A stretch of 64,000 nucleotides of DNA from Bugulina stolonifera (GCA_935421135.1 OW285192.1:13409501-13473500), one strand, 5' to 3'. Positions 52,077 to 63,834 are shown, counted from the stretch's first letter. Notes: generated by a model not told the origin, from the sequence alone. Numbers and translations: made by a program.

Positions 52077-53347
52077 GTTGACCTTAGGGTAGCCTGTAGG
52101 AAAACTGTTTAGATTAACTAGTTAGCTTTTGCCATCAGTCACTCCCCTTATCTGCCTGCCTGCCTACCTACATGTAGGTCTATTTATCTCTAATATTAAT
52201 AAACTTTCATGTGTTCACAGCCAATCACCTACTTGTCTCACTCCTCCTATCATTGCAGCTGTGGACTGTGAGACTAAGCTGAACAAACAAAAATATTTAA
52301 TAATATAATTATATTGGTTCTCATTGGCTGAACGAAAGGCCAATGAGTAATGGGCTTATGTAATCATTCTTCCTCTCTAGGATTTAGAACAGTATACATG
52401 TATAATAGTATACAGTAATTCATGTATAGTATACAGTAATACATGTATAGTATACAGTAATACATGTATAGTATACAGTAATACATGTATAGTATACAGT
52501 AAATACATGTATAGTATACAGTAATACACGTATAGTATACAGTAATACATGTATAGTATACAGTAATACACGTATAGTATACAGTAATACACGTATACAT
52601 CGTATAGTATACAGTAATACACTATAGTATACAGTAATACATATAATGTCTTGTGCTATAGGCTGCAGTCAATTAAAACATGATTTCTTGCATAGCATTT
52701 CAGAACCACAGTAGGCAGAGATTATATAGTGACAAACCAATGTTGCCTACTTGTACATACATCTGTACTTGCATAATCTATATAGAGTGAAAACAAACGG
52801 CCTGCATTTAGAACATTTTTGTATTATATAAAATGAGCTAACAATACCAAAATTGGAGCCTAAAACGAAATGGAATGAAGACTGTATAAAAGTCTACACT
52901 CACATGCAGTTCATTGTATTCTGTCCAAGTAGGAACACATTTTTTTTTCTATAAATGGGAGAGACAACTGAACCAGTGCAAAACAATAATTTATATTTTG
53001 AATGGCAATATGCCCATAAGATAAAATTTTTGCTTGTTGGTCTCTGTTGTTGACTTCATAAGTAATGTCTGCCATTATTTGGTTTATTATATAATTTAGA
53101 AAATGTCTATGAGCTATGAAATGCACAGTACACAGTAAATATAATTTATCATATTTATCAGCTCACATAATATACAAAAAGGCTAAATTGATGAAAACAT
53201 ACACAATATCAAACACGTTGAAACAGAAGAACTTAACAAATGTGATGCTATTATATAGTTGTTAATAGATCCACACTTGAAGCTTGAAGTATGCAAAGGC
53301 TGGTGAACCATAGAGTTATTTTCTCTATGTGGTGAGCTACTGATGAG
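52077..53347. other. Intergenic region between ALDH-A start and ALDH-B stop
   Basis: About 1.27 kb, very AT-rich. It must contain the promoter of copy A and the 3' UTR of copy B. Apart from the 21-bp tandem repeat at 52,391-52,645, I see no coding region or element. Confidence 0.6.
52391..52645. repeat. 21-bp tandem repeat upstream of ALDH-A
   Basis: About eleven units of TAGTATACAGTAATACATGTA with small length variants. It lies roughly 300-570 bases upstream of the ALDH-A start, between the two ALDH genes. Each unit contains the palindrome TACATGTA. Confidence 0.85.
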
Positions 53348-56300
53348 TTATGAGTTCTTCTGTGGTACTTTGATTATCACCTACAACACAAATCAAACAC
53401 TTTAGAGTTCATTGTATGTGGAATTTCTTTCAGTTAATTGGAAATTATCCTCCCAGTCTAAATGCTTGGGTGGGCAATTTACATTGGTCACTAATTAATC
53501 ATAGTTTATAATAGTCAATGTTATTCGGAATGGCAGTTTGAAATAAAGCCAGAAATAACCATTCCTTTTAAACATCCCCACCCCCTCGTATATGAGATAG
53601 CACCATATGCAGTACAACATGTAGATGCTGCACCATTAGTTATAAATAAACATATTGTATATAAAAAACTTACTGTTTTCTTCTCTGAATACTGCTCCAA
53701 ACCAAATTCTCCAAGCTCTCTGCCTGTTCCAGACATCTTGAACCCACCAAAAGGAGCAGCTGGGTCAAACACGTCGTATGCATTTACACTACAAATGATA
53801 TCTACAGATTCAAGGCAAATATTTACGTTACCTCATCATTAATAACTTCATATATATTCCAATGACCCATGCATAGAGTTAACACTATAGCAAAACAAAA
53901 ACCTTGAATTGAAACATACCATACTAGTGAGAAGTGGAAACTCTAATGCCTTCGTTTAAACCACTACTGTCGCACCATTAAATATTTTCAAATAATCTTG
54001 TCCATCCTTTTTCAGTAAGATTGATGTGTTGTTTGTATTTGATAACCTAGCTGCTGCCAAGAAAACCCTATTTTAATATTGGCTGATTTCACCTTCAATC
54101 AACCTATGCTGGGAATTTTGGAAGCTCTCAAGCAGTTAATATAAAACTGTGCTACAGAGATAGCCATAGGACTTACAATGCATTGCATTGTTTTTTGTGG
54201 GCATGACTCTAACTTACTTATTCATCACTGTGCACAAGAGTTATTTATAGAATGACAGTTAGTGTTGGCTCAATAAGATTACTGGGCTATTTGATGTTAG
54301 TAGCTTACCTATGTACATAAGTTACAAGTATAGACTTAGAACAGGCATAGCCATAGGAACTTAACAGGTCTCAATGCTGAATGGAGGTCATAATAGCCAA
54401 TATTCAAATGAGTTTATCTTGGCTGCCACTAGGTTTACAAAGACAAACAGCACATCAATCTTACTGAAATAAGATGACCAGTATTCTTTGCAAATATTGA
54501 ATGGTGAGACAGTAGTGGTTTAAATGAATTAGTTATTGCTCTTTGCAACATGACTGATTTTCCAATCACTAACCACAAAACTCAAATTTCACCCGATTTT
54601 TTGTTGCACTGGTATGACCTAGTTTATGACACCTCATATTGTTAGCGATCAAACAAGCCACAGAGCATCCACTATGGTGCTGAATACTTTTGAAGAAACA
54701 GTCTATGTCAAGTTGATTGATTATCTATCATTGATCTCAAAGAAAACTGCTAAGCATTGAGTTAATAACTTACTATACAGTGCCAGCTCTCAGCGAGTTA
54801 ATAACTTACTATACAGTGCCAGCTCTCAGCTCATGTGCAGTTTTGAGAGCCTTGTCCAGGTCTGTAGTAAATACTGATGCTGCTAGTCCATATGTATTCT
54901 TGTTTCCTCTAGCAATAACTTCATCAATGTTTTTAAATTTCATGATTTGCATCACTGGTCCGAATATCTAAAGAATTACAAATAATCCTCAGTAAATCAT
55001 CCATGTGTATCAGTCATCAATCCAGCCCTCCCCATGTTTAGTTGGCCACAAGGCTGAACACCCTAGTAAATGACTGCAGTATCACATTTTTTGGAAAGTA
55101 TGAGAAAGTTGGGAAATATAATAACGTCCTACAGCAAAATGCTTCCCCATTGAGCAAGTGCCATGCATCGGCTCAATTCTCAAAGGTTTATACACATTTG
55201 CACAGTGTGATGGTGCTCCAACAATTTACTAGAGTTACCTTCCCATGATCATCCATATTTTTCTAAAAGGAGACGATCCCAATTTATGTTCTAAGGGACA
55301 TCAGAGAAACAGCGCCTACCTCCTCATTTGCGATTCTCATGTCATCCTGGACATCTGCAAATATGGTAGGTTGAAAGAAATAGCCTTGGTCCCCTAACTG
55401 AGCTCCTCCCAGAGCAAGTTTAGCACCCTGTTTGCTTCCACTCTGACACAATTCAGTGATTTTATCCACTTGCTCCTGACTGACCTGGATATTTTAGCAC
55501 AATCATAACTTGTTAATCAAGAAAGTGTAGATACTACATGTAGACTGAAGATTGGATTGTGAGCTTGTCTTTTCTGCTACCAAAATAATGGAACACTATT
55601 TTTCTCACAATGAAGCTATACTGACTTGAGTAATAGGTCAAGCTTACACGTAGTGTAGTCTTCTCGACAGTCAGCAGTTGACTGAGAACTGCAAAATCTC
55701 ACAATTACCATTAAATTATTCTCATTCCTAACAATTTATTATTAGCTATAAAGTACCAAGTTTACCATTAACAGTGAAGCCTTCTGATATCCAAAGTCAC
55801 CCATTTTGAATTAAATTGAACTTGCTAACACGGTTATGTGATGGTCATGTGATTTCCGAGTGTTCCCTGTTAGCATGCCTAGCTTATTGAAAGTAAGTTG
55901 GGGAGTATAAGACTATAATACAGACCTGTGGCCCTTGCTCCACTCCAATCTCGAAAGGATCCCCTACCACCCTTTTCTTAGCTCGTTCCACACTTGCTTC
56001 TACGAATCTGTCATAGATGGATTCCTCAACATACAGTCTACTTCCAGCACAACAACATTGTCCTTGGTTGAAAAATAGGGCAAAGTGAGATTTCTCCACG
56101 GCATAGTCGACTGTAAAAGACATTGTAAATTGTCTTGTAATGCTGTTAGCAATATATTGTGATGGTACAGGACATTTGTATACGACTCCAACTCCCGGAC
56201 GAAGCTCCATCGCATCTTAAGCGCTCAGTAGTTGTTATAGCGCTACTCATCTGACACTCACATTCTCATAATTAGTGTTCGTATACTTACCTTTAACTGT

Positions 56301-59300
56301 ATTGCATGTCCAAACCATTAATTACTGTCTATATACGTGTCTCCATGTGTTCACACTCACTACTTATTCATGTATTGTTCCACTATATAACTGTATATAA
56401 CTGCATGAATGTTACTAAGTCTTTTTAATGCCTTTTATACCCATGTACAGAGGCCCGACCTCTCAGAATCCATTGATATTCATTTTGTACATGAATTGGA
56501 CCATTATAAGCAACTTTTGTAGAACCCGACCTATTTTGGGTCGGCCGTCGGGCTTCCGGCGGCCATCTTGTTGCGCAACTTCCGGACGACCACACGTCGT
56601 CTTTTCCCGACGTCACGTCGGCCGGAAGTCCTTATACTATATAAAGGGCACTGTTTTACTGTTCATTGTCTCAGTCTACACTTGGCTTTCAATAAAGACA
56701 CATCTATACTTGATACAGAGACTTTCTCTTCCTTTTACTAGGTCATTCGCTTTGCGAACCGCCTACTAGGTCGAACTACTCTCTTTCCTTGTATAGTCTG
56801 AAGGTCGGACTTGAGATCAGATGGGTCGTCTTTGGTAGTATTTGGACTACTGAGACCGCTCGATCTTTCATGTAATGCGAAGGCCTATTACCACTCATAG
56901 GCACTTCATTTCTGGGTCGATAGTCGTCCAAGGACGACCGCACCAAATCACAGAAACCATTACAATATGATTCTATTTCCATATAAGGAGATGGTTCATA
57001 GATGTAACTGCTAGTTGCCTAACTAAAAGTTTGGTAACTAATTCAGTTTTGTGGGCATTGAGATTTCAAAACAGTGACTTTTGAAATGAGAATGTTGAAA
57101 AGTTGTAGTTTCTCTTTTTCACCCATAAACCTCAATATATGACGGCTTTGATGGTAGTTTAAATGCGAGGCTGAGGAATATTTCTATCTGTTCTCAGAGT
57201 TTACAGCCAAAGCTGTAGAATACTGTCACTCCTTATTAGTAACACACCACGTCAAAACGAAACGCAGTAAGCCCGGTATCCGTACCAACTGTGGACACTT
57301 CTACTGGGTTGTAATATACTCACAATCACAGTCTCCAAATACTACATTGGGACTCTTTCCTCCCAGCTCCAGTGTAACTCTCTTTAGATTTCCACTGGCC
57401 ATTGTGTGGATAAGTTGTCCTATTTCTGTGCTTCCTGTGAAAGCCACTTTATCAATATCATCATGTGTAGCTATGGCACCTCCAGCTGTGGGACCAAACC
57501 CACTTAGTATGTTCACCACACCTACAGATTTGCAAGGAATAGTTAACTTGCAAGTCTAGCAATGATAAGTAACGCTGGAAAACCAGTGGAAAGACCAAGT
57601 TCTCTTGTAGGTTCACTAAACCTATCGAGACATTGTGCAGAGATTTTTTAATCTGAGGCAATTTCTTCCTATAATTCATTACCAATTACATATATATCAT
57701 ATACTCGTACATTGTACAATACATTGTGCAATACATTGTACAATACATTGTATGTAGAACTTGTACAGCTATTACTACGTTATATCAATGAGCAACATGT
57801 ATATGTACCTGGTGGGAATCCAGCTTCCTTAATGAGAGAGGCAATATGATTGGCTGTCAAAGGTGTCTGTTCGGCCGTCTTCATTACTACAGTGTTTCCC
57901 ATTGCAAGAGCTGGTGCTAGTTTCCATGCCTGCATGGCCAGAGGGAAGTTCCACTGCAATATTCAGTACAAATAAAAGGTCAAACAGAGGTCAAACATAT
58001 ACAATCATGCACAATTTCTTTACAACAAATAAAACAAACAGGCAACACAACTTAGCCTAAAACCCAATACTCAAGTCAACTAAATAGGATTCAACAACGG
58101 AAATACTTGTACGGCATTGATTGTATCTTGCGTATCCGCGGAGTGCAGAGGAAAATAAATTTGTGATAGCCATAAATCTCTGTGTGTGATTAGGGCAATT
58201 GGGGCTGTTTTAGAATAAATAAAGAAGGCAACTTCTTCCACTCCAGTTTTAATGAAGAATCAAAGATATCTGCAATTTTACAACTTCTGCACGTGACTTG
58301 TAGTGTATCCAGTGAATATATACATCACCATGTAAAACTAGCATGACCACCAGTTGGTTTCATTGAATATGTACTTACTGGAATTATCTGCCCACACACT
58401 CCAACAGGTTCTAGTCTAGTATAAGCAAAGTGATCTCCATCAATAGGAATTGTCTGCCCATGTTTCTTACCAGCCCATCCAGAAAAATACCTACATGTAT
58501 GAAAACATCTATCAGTGTAGTGAAAACCTACCACTATTTTCCCAGCAATTTTCTACTGGAAATAAAATCCACCTAATATATACATATTGTACATTATGTA
58601 AAACTACATGGAACCTCATACTATAATGTAAACTTAAAACGATAAACTAACCTGTAAGTTTTAAAGGTAAGAGCCAAGTCAGCATTATAGGCATCTCCAT
58701 ACGGTTTGCCATTGTCTAGAGTCTCCAGAGACTGCAAATAATTATATTAAAATTTAAAATATGGTTTGGTATTATATAATAACATATACAGTGTACAATG
58801 CACATGTACATGTACAATATCATAGTCTTGCTGTAGTGTTGACAGCATGTATTCAAGATTATGTAAGGAGAGCTATGGATATGGTCCTAGAAGGAAGGAT
58901 AAAATCAGGGAGAATCAGAAGTGGGTGGCTGAACTGTATCAAAGATTAGAAGACCTTTCGGAGAAAAGGCTCAAAGAGTGGGATTTAGTCGATCGGTAAA
59001 GGGAAATTTAAAAAATGTCAGTTGAAAACGGAACGTTCCAAAATCTTTTGTGTGTGGTTGGGGTTTGAACGTTTTCGGAATGTCCTGTTTCTAACTAAAA
59101 TTTCCGAACAGTGACCAATTCCAGTCGACCGTCTACGCTGGAGAGCCATGATCAGAAATGACGAGCCTGCTTGAAGGAAAGAAGGTTCAAGATTATGCTG
59201 TTTACCATTTGTCTTGTATTCAACTTGGACAAGGAAGTGAGGTATAACAATTTAATAACTGCAATATTCTGAGCTACAGAGACAGACTAGCCCTGGCAGT

Positions 59301-62300
59301 ATCCAAGCTCAGGAGCCAAGTTCAAATGGAGAGTCATGCAAGAGTCATGCAACAATGGTTTGTAGCAAAGTACAAATCAAAGTCAACCCCAGTTAAATTA
59401 ATAAAAAGTAATGGAAAGTTGTTGAGCAAGGAGTGTCGGGTAGAGAGTGACTAACTCTTGAATGAGATTAGGCTAGATAAAAAATGTACAAGTATTATAA
59501 CATAATATTGATAAATTGATAAAAAATTCCATTGCCTTGTGGCAGTTGTCTTTAGCAATACGGCTTAGCCACCAGGAAAAACCTAATAGGTGCCAACAGA
59601 ACATTTTAATCCAGTGAGCCTAACAAGATGTTTACATGAACTAGTAGGTATCAAAGGTTGGAATGCTGGTAAAATTAGAGGTCAACAAGCTCATCATTTT
59701 TAGATGTCAACATAGTATACCGATAATAAGATAATAAACACATTTGTAAACTGCAGCAACCTGTGGTGTGGTTTAGAACTCATCTCTACCTCTATTCCAT
59801 TACACCTACATTGTACAAGCACATAATATCCACAACCTGATTTATGAACCAACTAATGGCAGTTTTGTGGTGAGATAATCCTTGGCTAATTAGACCAGTG
59901 TGCTAAATTACAAAGGTAAAGGGACATTTCGAAAAAGACAGTTTGAAACAGGACGTTTCACAACTGGACAGTTCGAAACTGTGTAGATTACATTTAGAAG
60001 AACACAACTTGCAGATAATTAATTTTAATTAATTAATTTAATTTATCCAATAAAAAAATAATGTCGAAAATCAAAATTAGTTGAAATCTGGTGGTTGGGG
60101 TTTGGGGTTAGGCGTTTCGAACTGTTCCATGTTGAACTGTCCACTTCCGAAACGTCCTGTTTCGAACTGTCTTTTTCGAACAGTCGCACATTCAATTACA
60201 ACACACTCTTGCTCTCTCCCCCTCCTGGAGCTATTGTGGAACGCATGGTGTGGTGTCAAGACCCTGTAGAGGATGATAGTTTTCTTTGTATATTGCACAT
60301 ATTTACTTCTGGATATTTTCAAAAGTGACATTAAAAAACTTCACCCTGACCACAGTGTTTAGGCGCTTAATGCATAGTATTGTAAACATACCTTTACCCA
60401 GTGGGTGTTTGCTATAGCAGAATCAAAAGTCATTAACTCATCAGCCTGGTGCCCAGGCTAAGAAGATAATTATAAACCATAAAATTAATAGAAATGAAAA
60501 TAAAAAAGTAGCAAGTGTGTTTGGCATTTCTTTAGTACTAGTGTACTTTGTATATACATGTATACCAGCACATGTGTATCTACAGTGTAACTTGAATAGT
60601 AATCTAGCTAGCTAATAGTAAACTACTATTACTACTATTACTACTATTCCTACTACTACTGCTACTACTACTATTACTACTATTACTACTAGTACTACTA
60701 TTACTACTATTACTACTATTACTACTATTACTACTAGTACTACTAGTATTACCTGCTGCCTACCAGTAATCTAAACCTACAGCACCTTGTCTATGTCACC
60801 AACTCACAAATCCTACACACATTGCAACTGATAGCAAACCAATGTTGCAACGTACAATGCATGCATGCTACTACATGTACATTATATGTATTATGCAGCT
60901 AGCAGTATTATAATAGGCCTGCCTCACAAACTCAACACTGTACATTGTATGGTAAAGCATGTTGCCCACATTGTATGCTGGGTGCTGTGTACTGGGTACA
61001 AGTTTTGATTTGCAACTAAATAACTCAAGGGTATACAACTTACAGCAAGATATGCACGGTCTCTCTCGATAAGGTCACTAAGTCTATGGAGTAGAAGCCC
61101 TCTCTGACTTGCATCCATTGTTCTCCATTCTGAACCGAGTTCAAAGGCTTTCTTAGCGGCAGCAACAGCGATATCTACGTCAGCAGCATCAGCCTCTGCA
61201 ACTTCTGTGATAACCTCTCCGGTGGTAGGATTCAGTGTCTCAAACGTTTTACCAGAGACTGCATCAACCCATTCGTTGTTGATAAATAACTACAATAATA
61301 CAACGTTTGGAGTTGTCATACTATTTTTTCATTGCTAATAACTACTACATGTAACAGCAGTCCATGATAATGCACCCAACAAAATACCATTGTAAATTCA
61401 TAAAGATGATCTTACATATTACGCGAGTCGGGACATACAAAACCAATAATATGTGACAGTATTCCCACAAATCACACATCAAATATTCAGGTTCAACCTA
61501 TTCAACTCAAACTTTGGTACCCAACCAAGATGGACACGCTCCACCCAAATGTTGAATCTCCCTGATTTCTACCAGGGGAGCTTAGTAAGTTTGCAAAGAT
61601 CCTTCAGTATGCAGACCCCTATTCTCACATATCTCTCCAGGGTAGGGAGCCGACAATCTTTACCATCCCTGCCCATACTTAGACTATGGGTTCAAACCCT
61701 GGCCCAATTTTATCAGTAAATAATACTACAATAATATTATAACTTAATCTCTTGTGGCTTGACCTGACCTATAAACTTGCAGTCTATACAATCATACACA
61801 CTGATAACATCTAACAGGCAAACATGGACACCACAATATACTGCATTTATACCAGTTAATAATGACAACATGTACGTCCAAACAAAATGTGCACGACCAT
61901 GATCACCTAGTCCTCCATGTATTAAGTAAAGTCAAACAAATATGCTAAGCTAAGTGACTACCACATAATAGTCTCTATTTCAAGCAGACTTTACATGGCT
62001 ATTATAAGTCCTTGGTAAAAAGACTAAAGAGTGATGAGAGTTGTTGTAGTCTCCATCCTTCAACCCTTTTTCACTGTGCCATCTGGCCATTTGCCATTCA
62101 TTTGGTGCATCAGGTGTGACCCTGATCTTTGTACATGTATGTACTATTAGTTATTTGACTCAGTCACAGGTGGTTGACTAGTGACAGGCATTATTAATTA
62201 ATTAATTATTGTCACTCCACAACATAAGGCTACCTTGCGCTTATTAATTTAATACTCATATGTAACAAAGTAACAACAGTAGCGCCCTTTCTGCTGAGCA

Positions 62301-62560
62301 AACTCCAAGTACAAGTACATTGTATATGACATAATTTACTATATAAAGATGCAAAATTATAGTGAGGCTACAGATAAAAATAATGCAGTAAAACTTGGTA
62401 GGCAAGTCTCAGTCTAGTGAGATCAGTTGACCCCAAGTAACTTTACCTTAGTTGGCGGTAAATCAGGTTTCCTGTTGGGAGGTGGTATTGCTGACATACA
62501 TCTCACATTCTGTCTAAAAACCCTGGCAGCAGCCCCCAAAGTTCGAAGTACAGATGACAT
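53348..62560 (-). CDS. Mitochondrial aldehyde dehydrogenase ALDH2-type, copy B (11 exons, 516 aa)
   Basis: Tandem paralogue upstream of copy A, with identical exon lengths and phases: 62447-62560, 61044-61289, 58652-58731, 58379-58490, 57809-57953, 57324-57521, 55926-56110, 55320-55484, 54810-54967, 53674-53788, 53348-53380. The presequence begins [20 protein letters not shown]. Catalytic motif [12 protein letters not shown] is as in human ALDH2; [17 protein letters not shown] and [10 protein letters not shown] are intact. The C-terminus reads [10 protein letters not shown], nearly that of human ALDH2. All active-site residues are present, so the gene looks functional. Intron 2 holds two DNA-element copies and a LINE relic; intron 6 holds a solo LTR. 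The donor of exon 9 is duplicated as a 36-bp repeat. Exon similarity to copy A is uneven. ALDH1-type cytosolic enzymes are the alternative, but the presequence favours ALDH2. Confidence 0.93.
54759..54830 (-). repeat. Exact 36-bp tandem duplication across the ALDH-B exon 9 donor
   Basis: 54759-54794 is identical to 54795-54830. Each copy holds the last codons of exon 9 and the donor GTAAGTTATT. Only the proximal donor (exon end 54810) keeps the frame; using the distal one inserts 36 nt that begin with an in-frame TAG. Confidence 0.92.
56158..56964 (+). mobile_element. Solo LTR of the same family, copy 2 (in ALDH-B intron 6)
   Basis: 807 bp, starting TGTGATGGTAC and ending CCATTACA, flanked by the target duplication ATAT at 56154-56157 and 56965-56968. 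TATA-like TACTATATAAAG is near 56,635 and AATAAA is at 56691-56696. It is about 130 bp longer than copy 1 in the U3 part, which shows internal deletion or divergence between copies. Because it sits in a different intron from copy 1 and has its own target duplication, the insertion is independent and happened after, or separately from, the ALDH duplication. It begins about 47 bases from ALDH-B exon 7. Confidence 0.85.
58840..59170 (+). mobile_element. LINE (non-LTR retrotransposon) 3'-end relic
   Basis: Plus-strand frames around 58,860-58,990 and 59,128-59,165 encode [20 protein letters not shown] and, after the nested [18 protein letters not shown] then a stop. This resembles the C-terminal end of many reverse transcriptase ORFs, where a Gly/Arg-rich motif precedes W-x-D/N-C-I/V-K and a final RW(R) segment. 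No polymerase core is attached, so it is a truncated relic inside ALDH-B intron 2. Identification rests on motif style only. Confidence 0.55.
58994..59121 (+). mobile_element. Short non-autonomous DNA element (MITE), copy 2, nested in a LINE relic
   Basis: 128 bp, the same length as the copy at 7,064, with ends CGGTAAAGGGAAATTT and, from the other side, GAATTGGTCACTGTTCGG. The flanking sequences TAGTCGAT (58986-58993) and CAGTCGAC (59122-59129) share six of eight bases and look like a decayed target duplication. Removing the element rejoins the coding frame of the surrounding LINE fragment, which supports the boundaries independently. Confidence 0.75.
59914..60193 (+). mobile_element. Non-autonomous DNA element (MITE), copy 3, longer form
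   Basis: 280 bp with inverted ends of more than 50 bases: AGGTAAAGGGACATTTCG at the left and, from the other side, GAATGTGCGACTGTTCG at the right. Exact 8-bp duplication AATTACAA at 59906-59913 and 60194-60201. The arms repeat the short word GTTTCGAA/CAGTTCGAA many times. The middle contains an AATTAATT-rich stretch that the 128-bp copies lack. Confidence 0.8.
60618..60752. repeat. ACT/ATT trinucleotide microsatellite, ALDH-B intron 2
   Basis: Interrupted array of ACTACT and ATTACT triplets. Purely intronic. Confidence 0.85.
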
Positions 62561-63613
62561 TATATTGCTACCTCTTATAGCAAGCGCAGCACCAGCACTG
62601 AATCAATTTATTGGTGCAAGCAAGCATATTAATCAAGGGGTTATTGTTGCTTACTGCAGTTTGGAATGCAATGATATAGCCTAGTTTCCACATCAAAAAC
62701 ATCAATTTTGTTGAGTGAAGACACTTTGTCACCCAAACTGATTTATATTCTAATTATATGGAAACCTAGCTAACTATTGTTTTGAGCCAATCAGATCAAG
62801 TTACTCGCTCAGTTGATTCTTTATTCGCCTACTGTATTATTATCATCAACAAAAGACCCTGCAAGCTATGTAGACAGTACAAGGTGGGCAGTGCTCACGC
62901 CTTAGGTAATTCTGTAGGCTACAATACAATTTATTGCTGAAAATGGGAAGTTGTCGTCTCCCAGGCTTGTTTCCCAAGGATGGGCAACTTCTTATTACAA
63001 TGATACATTATTTATGACTAGATATTTAATATACATGTGCATGTACATGTAGGTAGAAACTGTATTCACTGTTGAGATTCAAGGAATAATTTGTACAATG
63101 CAAAAAGTAAAGGCCACAAACTCAAGGAGAATATATAACACTTTTTTCAAATTCTAATAAATAATTTTCTCCAGGTTTTACAAAAACCTATACACAAATG
63201 ATTGCACTCATCTATGGGACTGCGGCAAAAAAATTAAGTTACAAAATCTGTAAGGTTTCCATACTCTGAATAAAACCAGTAAAAGGTTTCAATTTCTGAG
63301 CAGATAATGCAAATAGATTGCTACAAATACATTGGGCTAAAATAATACCGTCTTGTATAATAATTTAGAATTGTGGAATGGCCAAGAAAACGTTATATTA
63401 CAAGTACAACCTATATGAACTTTCATGAAAATTACATATATGTATGAAAAATGATAAGTAATGCTCAATATTGCTCATAAAACAGCTACAATAAATAAGT
63501 CAGATTGCAGATTCTGATACTATAAAAACTTAAAATATAATTATTCACTCCATGAAGAGTAGTGCATGAAAATGTATTCTATTTTTATACTGGTACGTGC
63601 TAAAGGGTAGAGA
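62561..63613. other. Intergenic region upstream of ALDH-B
   Basis: About 1.05 kb holding the ALDH-B promoter side and the 3' UTR of the gene whose last exon is at 63,614. A short inverted pair GGGAAGTTG and CAACTTCTTA is near 62,945-62,995. No other gene seen. Confidence 0.5.
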
Positions 63614-63761
63614 TTATATAGCCTCAGTTCTAAGGTTACCACTACGAGATCTGATTGTTATAGAGGGAGGAGAAGGAAGACTTTCCTGAGAAGAAGTTGA
63701 TTGGTTGTCACTAAGCTCTAAATAAGTGGCACTAACTCTTTGGCTGTGCCTCTTCTTCCAC
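63614..63761 (-). CDS. Probable last coding exon of an unrecognised gene
   Basis: An AG acceptor (ATAACCAG, minus strand, next to 63761) is followed by a 148-nt open frame entered in phase 2 and ending at TAA (63616-63614). The peptide begins WKKRHSQRVSATYLELS and continues through a Ser/Pro-rich stretch (SSQESLPSPPS) to RSRSGNLRTEAI. The basic start and Ser/Thr-rich composition would suit a cytoplasmic tail of a membrane receptor, but no family is recognised. The rest of the gene would lie beyond 64,000. Part of its supposed upstream intron is a minisatellite. Confidence 0.45.
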
Positions 63762-63834
63762 CTGGTTATATTAAAAGAGATCATAGGGAAACATAGATGT
63801 TAAAAGTGCATAAATGTATCATGAAGAGCTGCTA

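Noticed and set aside
52364..52622. Minus-strand Tyr/Cys-rich open frames
   Set aside because: Products of the 21-bp tandem repeat.
61540..61720. tRNA-like B-box GGGTTCAAACCC
   Set aside because: No matching A-box or cloverleaf could be assembled around it; not called as a tRNA or SINE.
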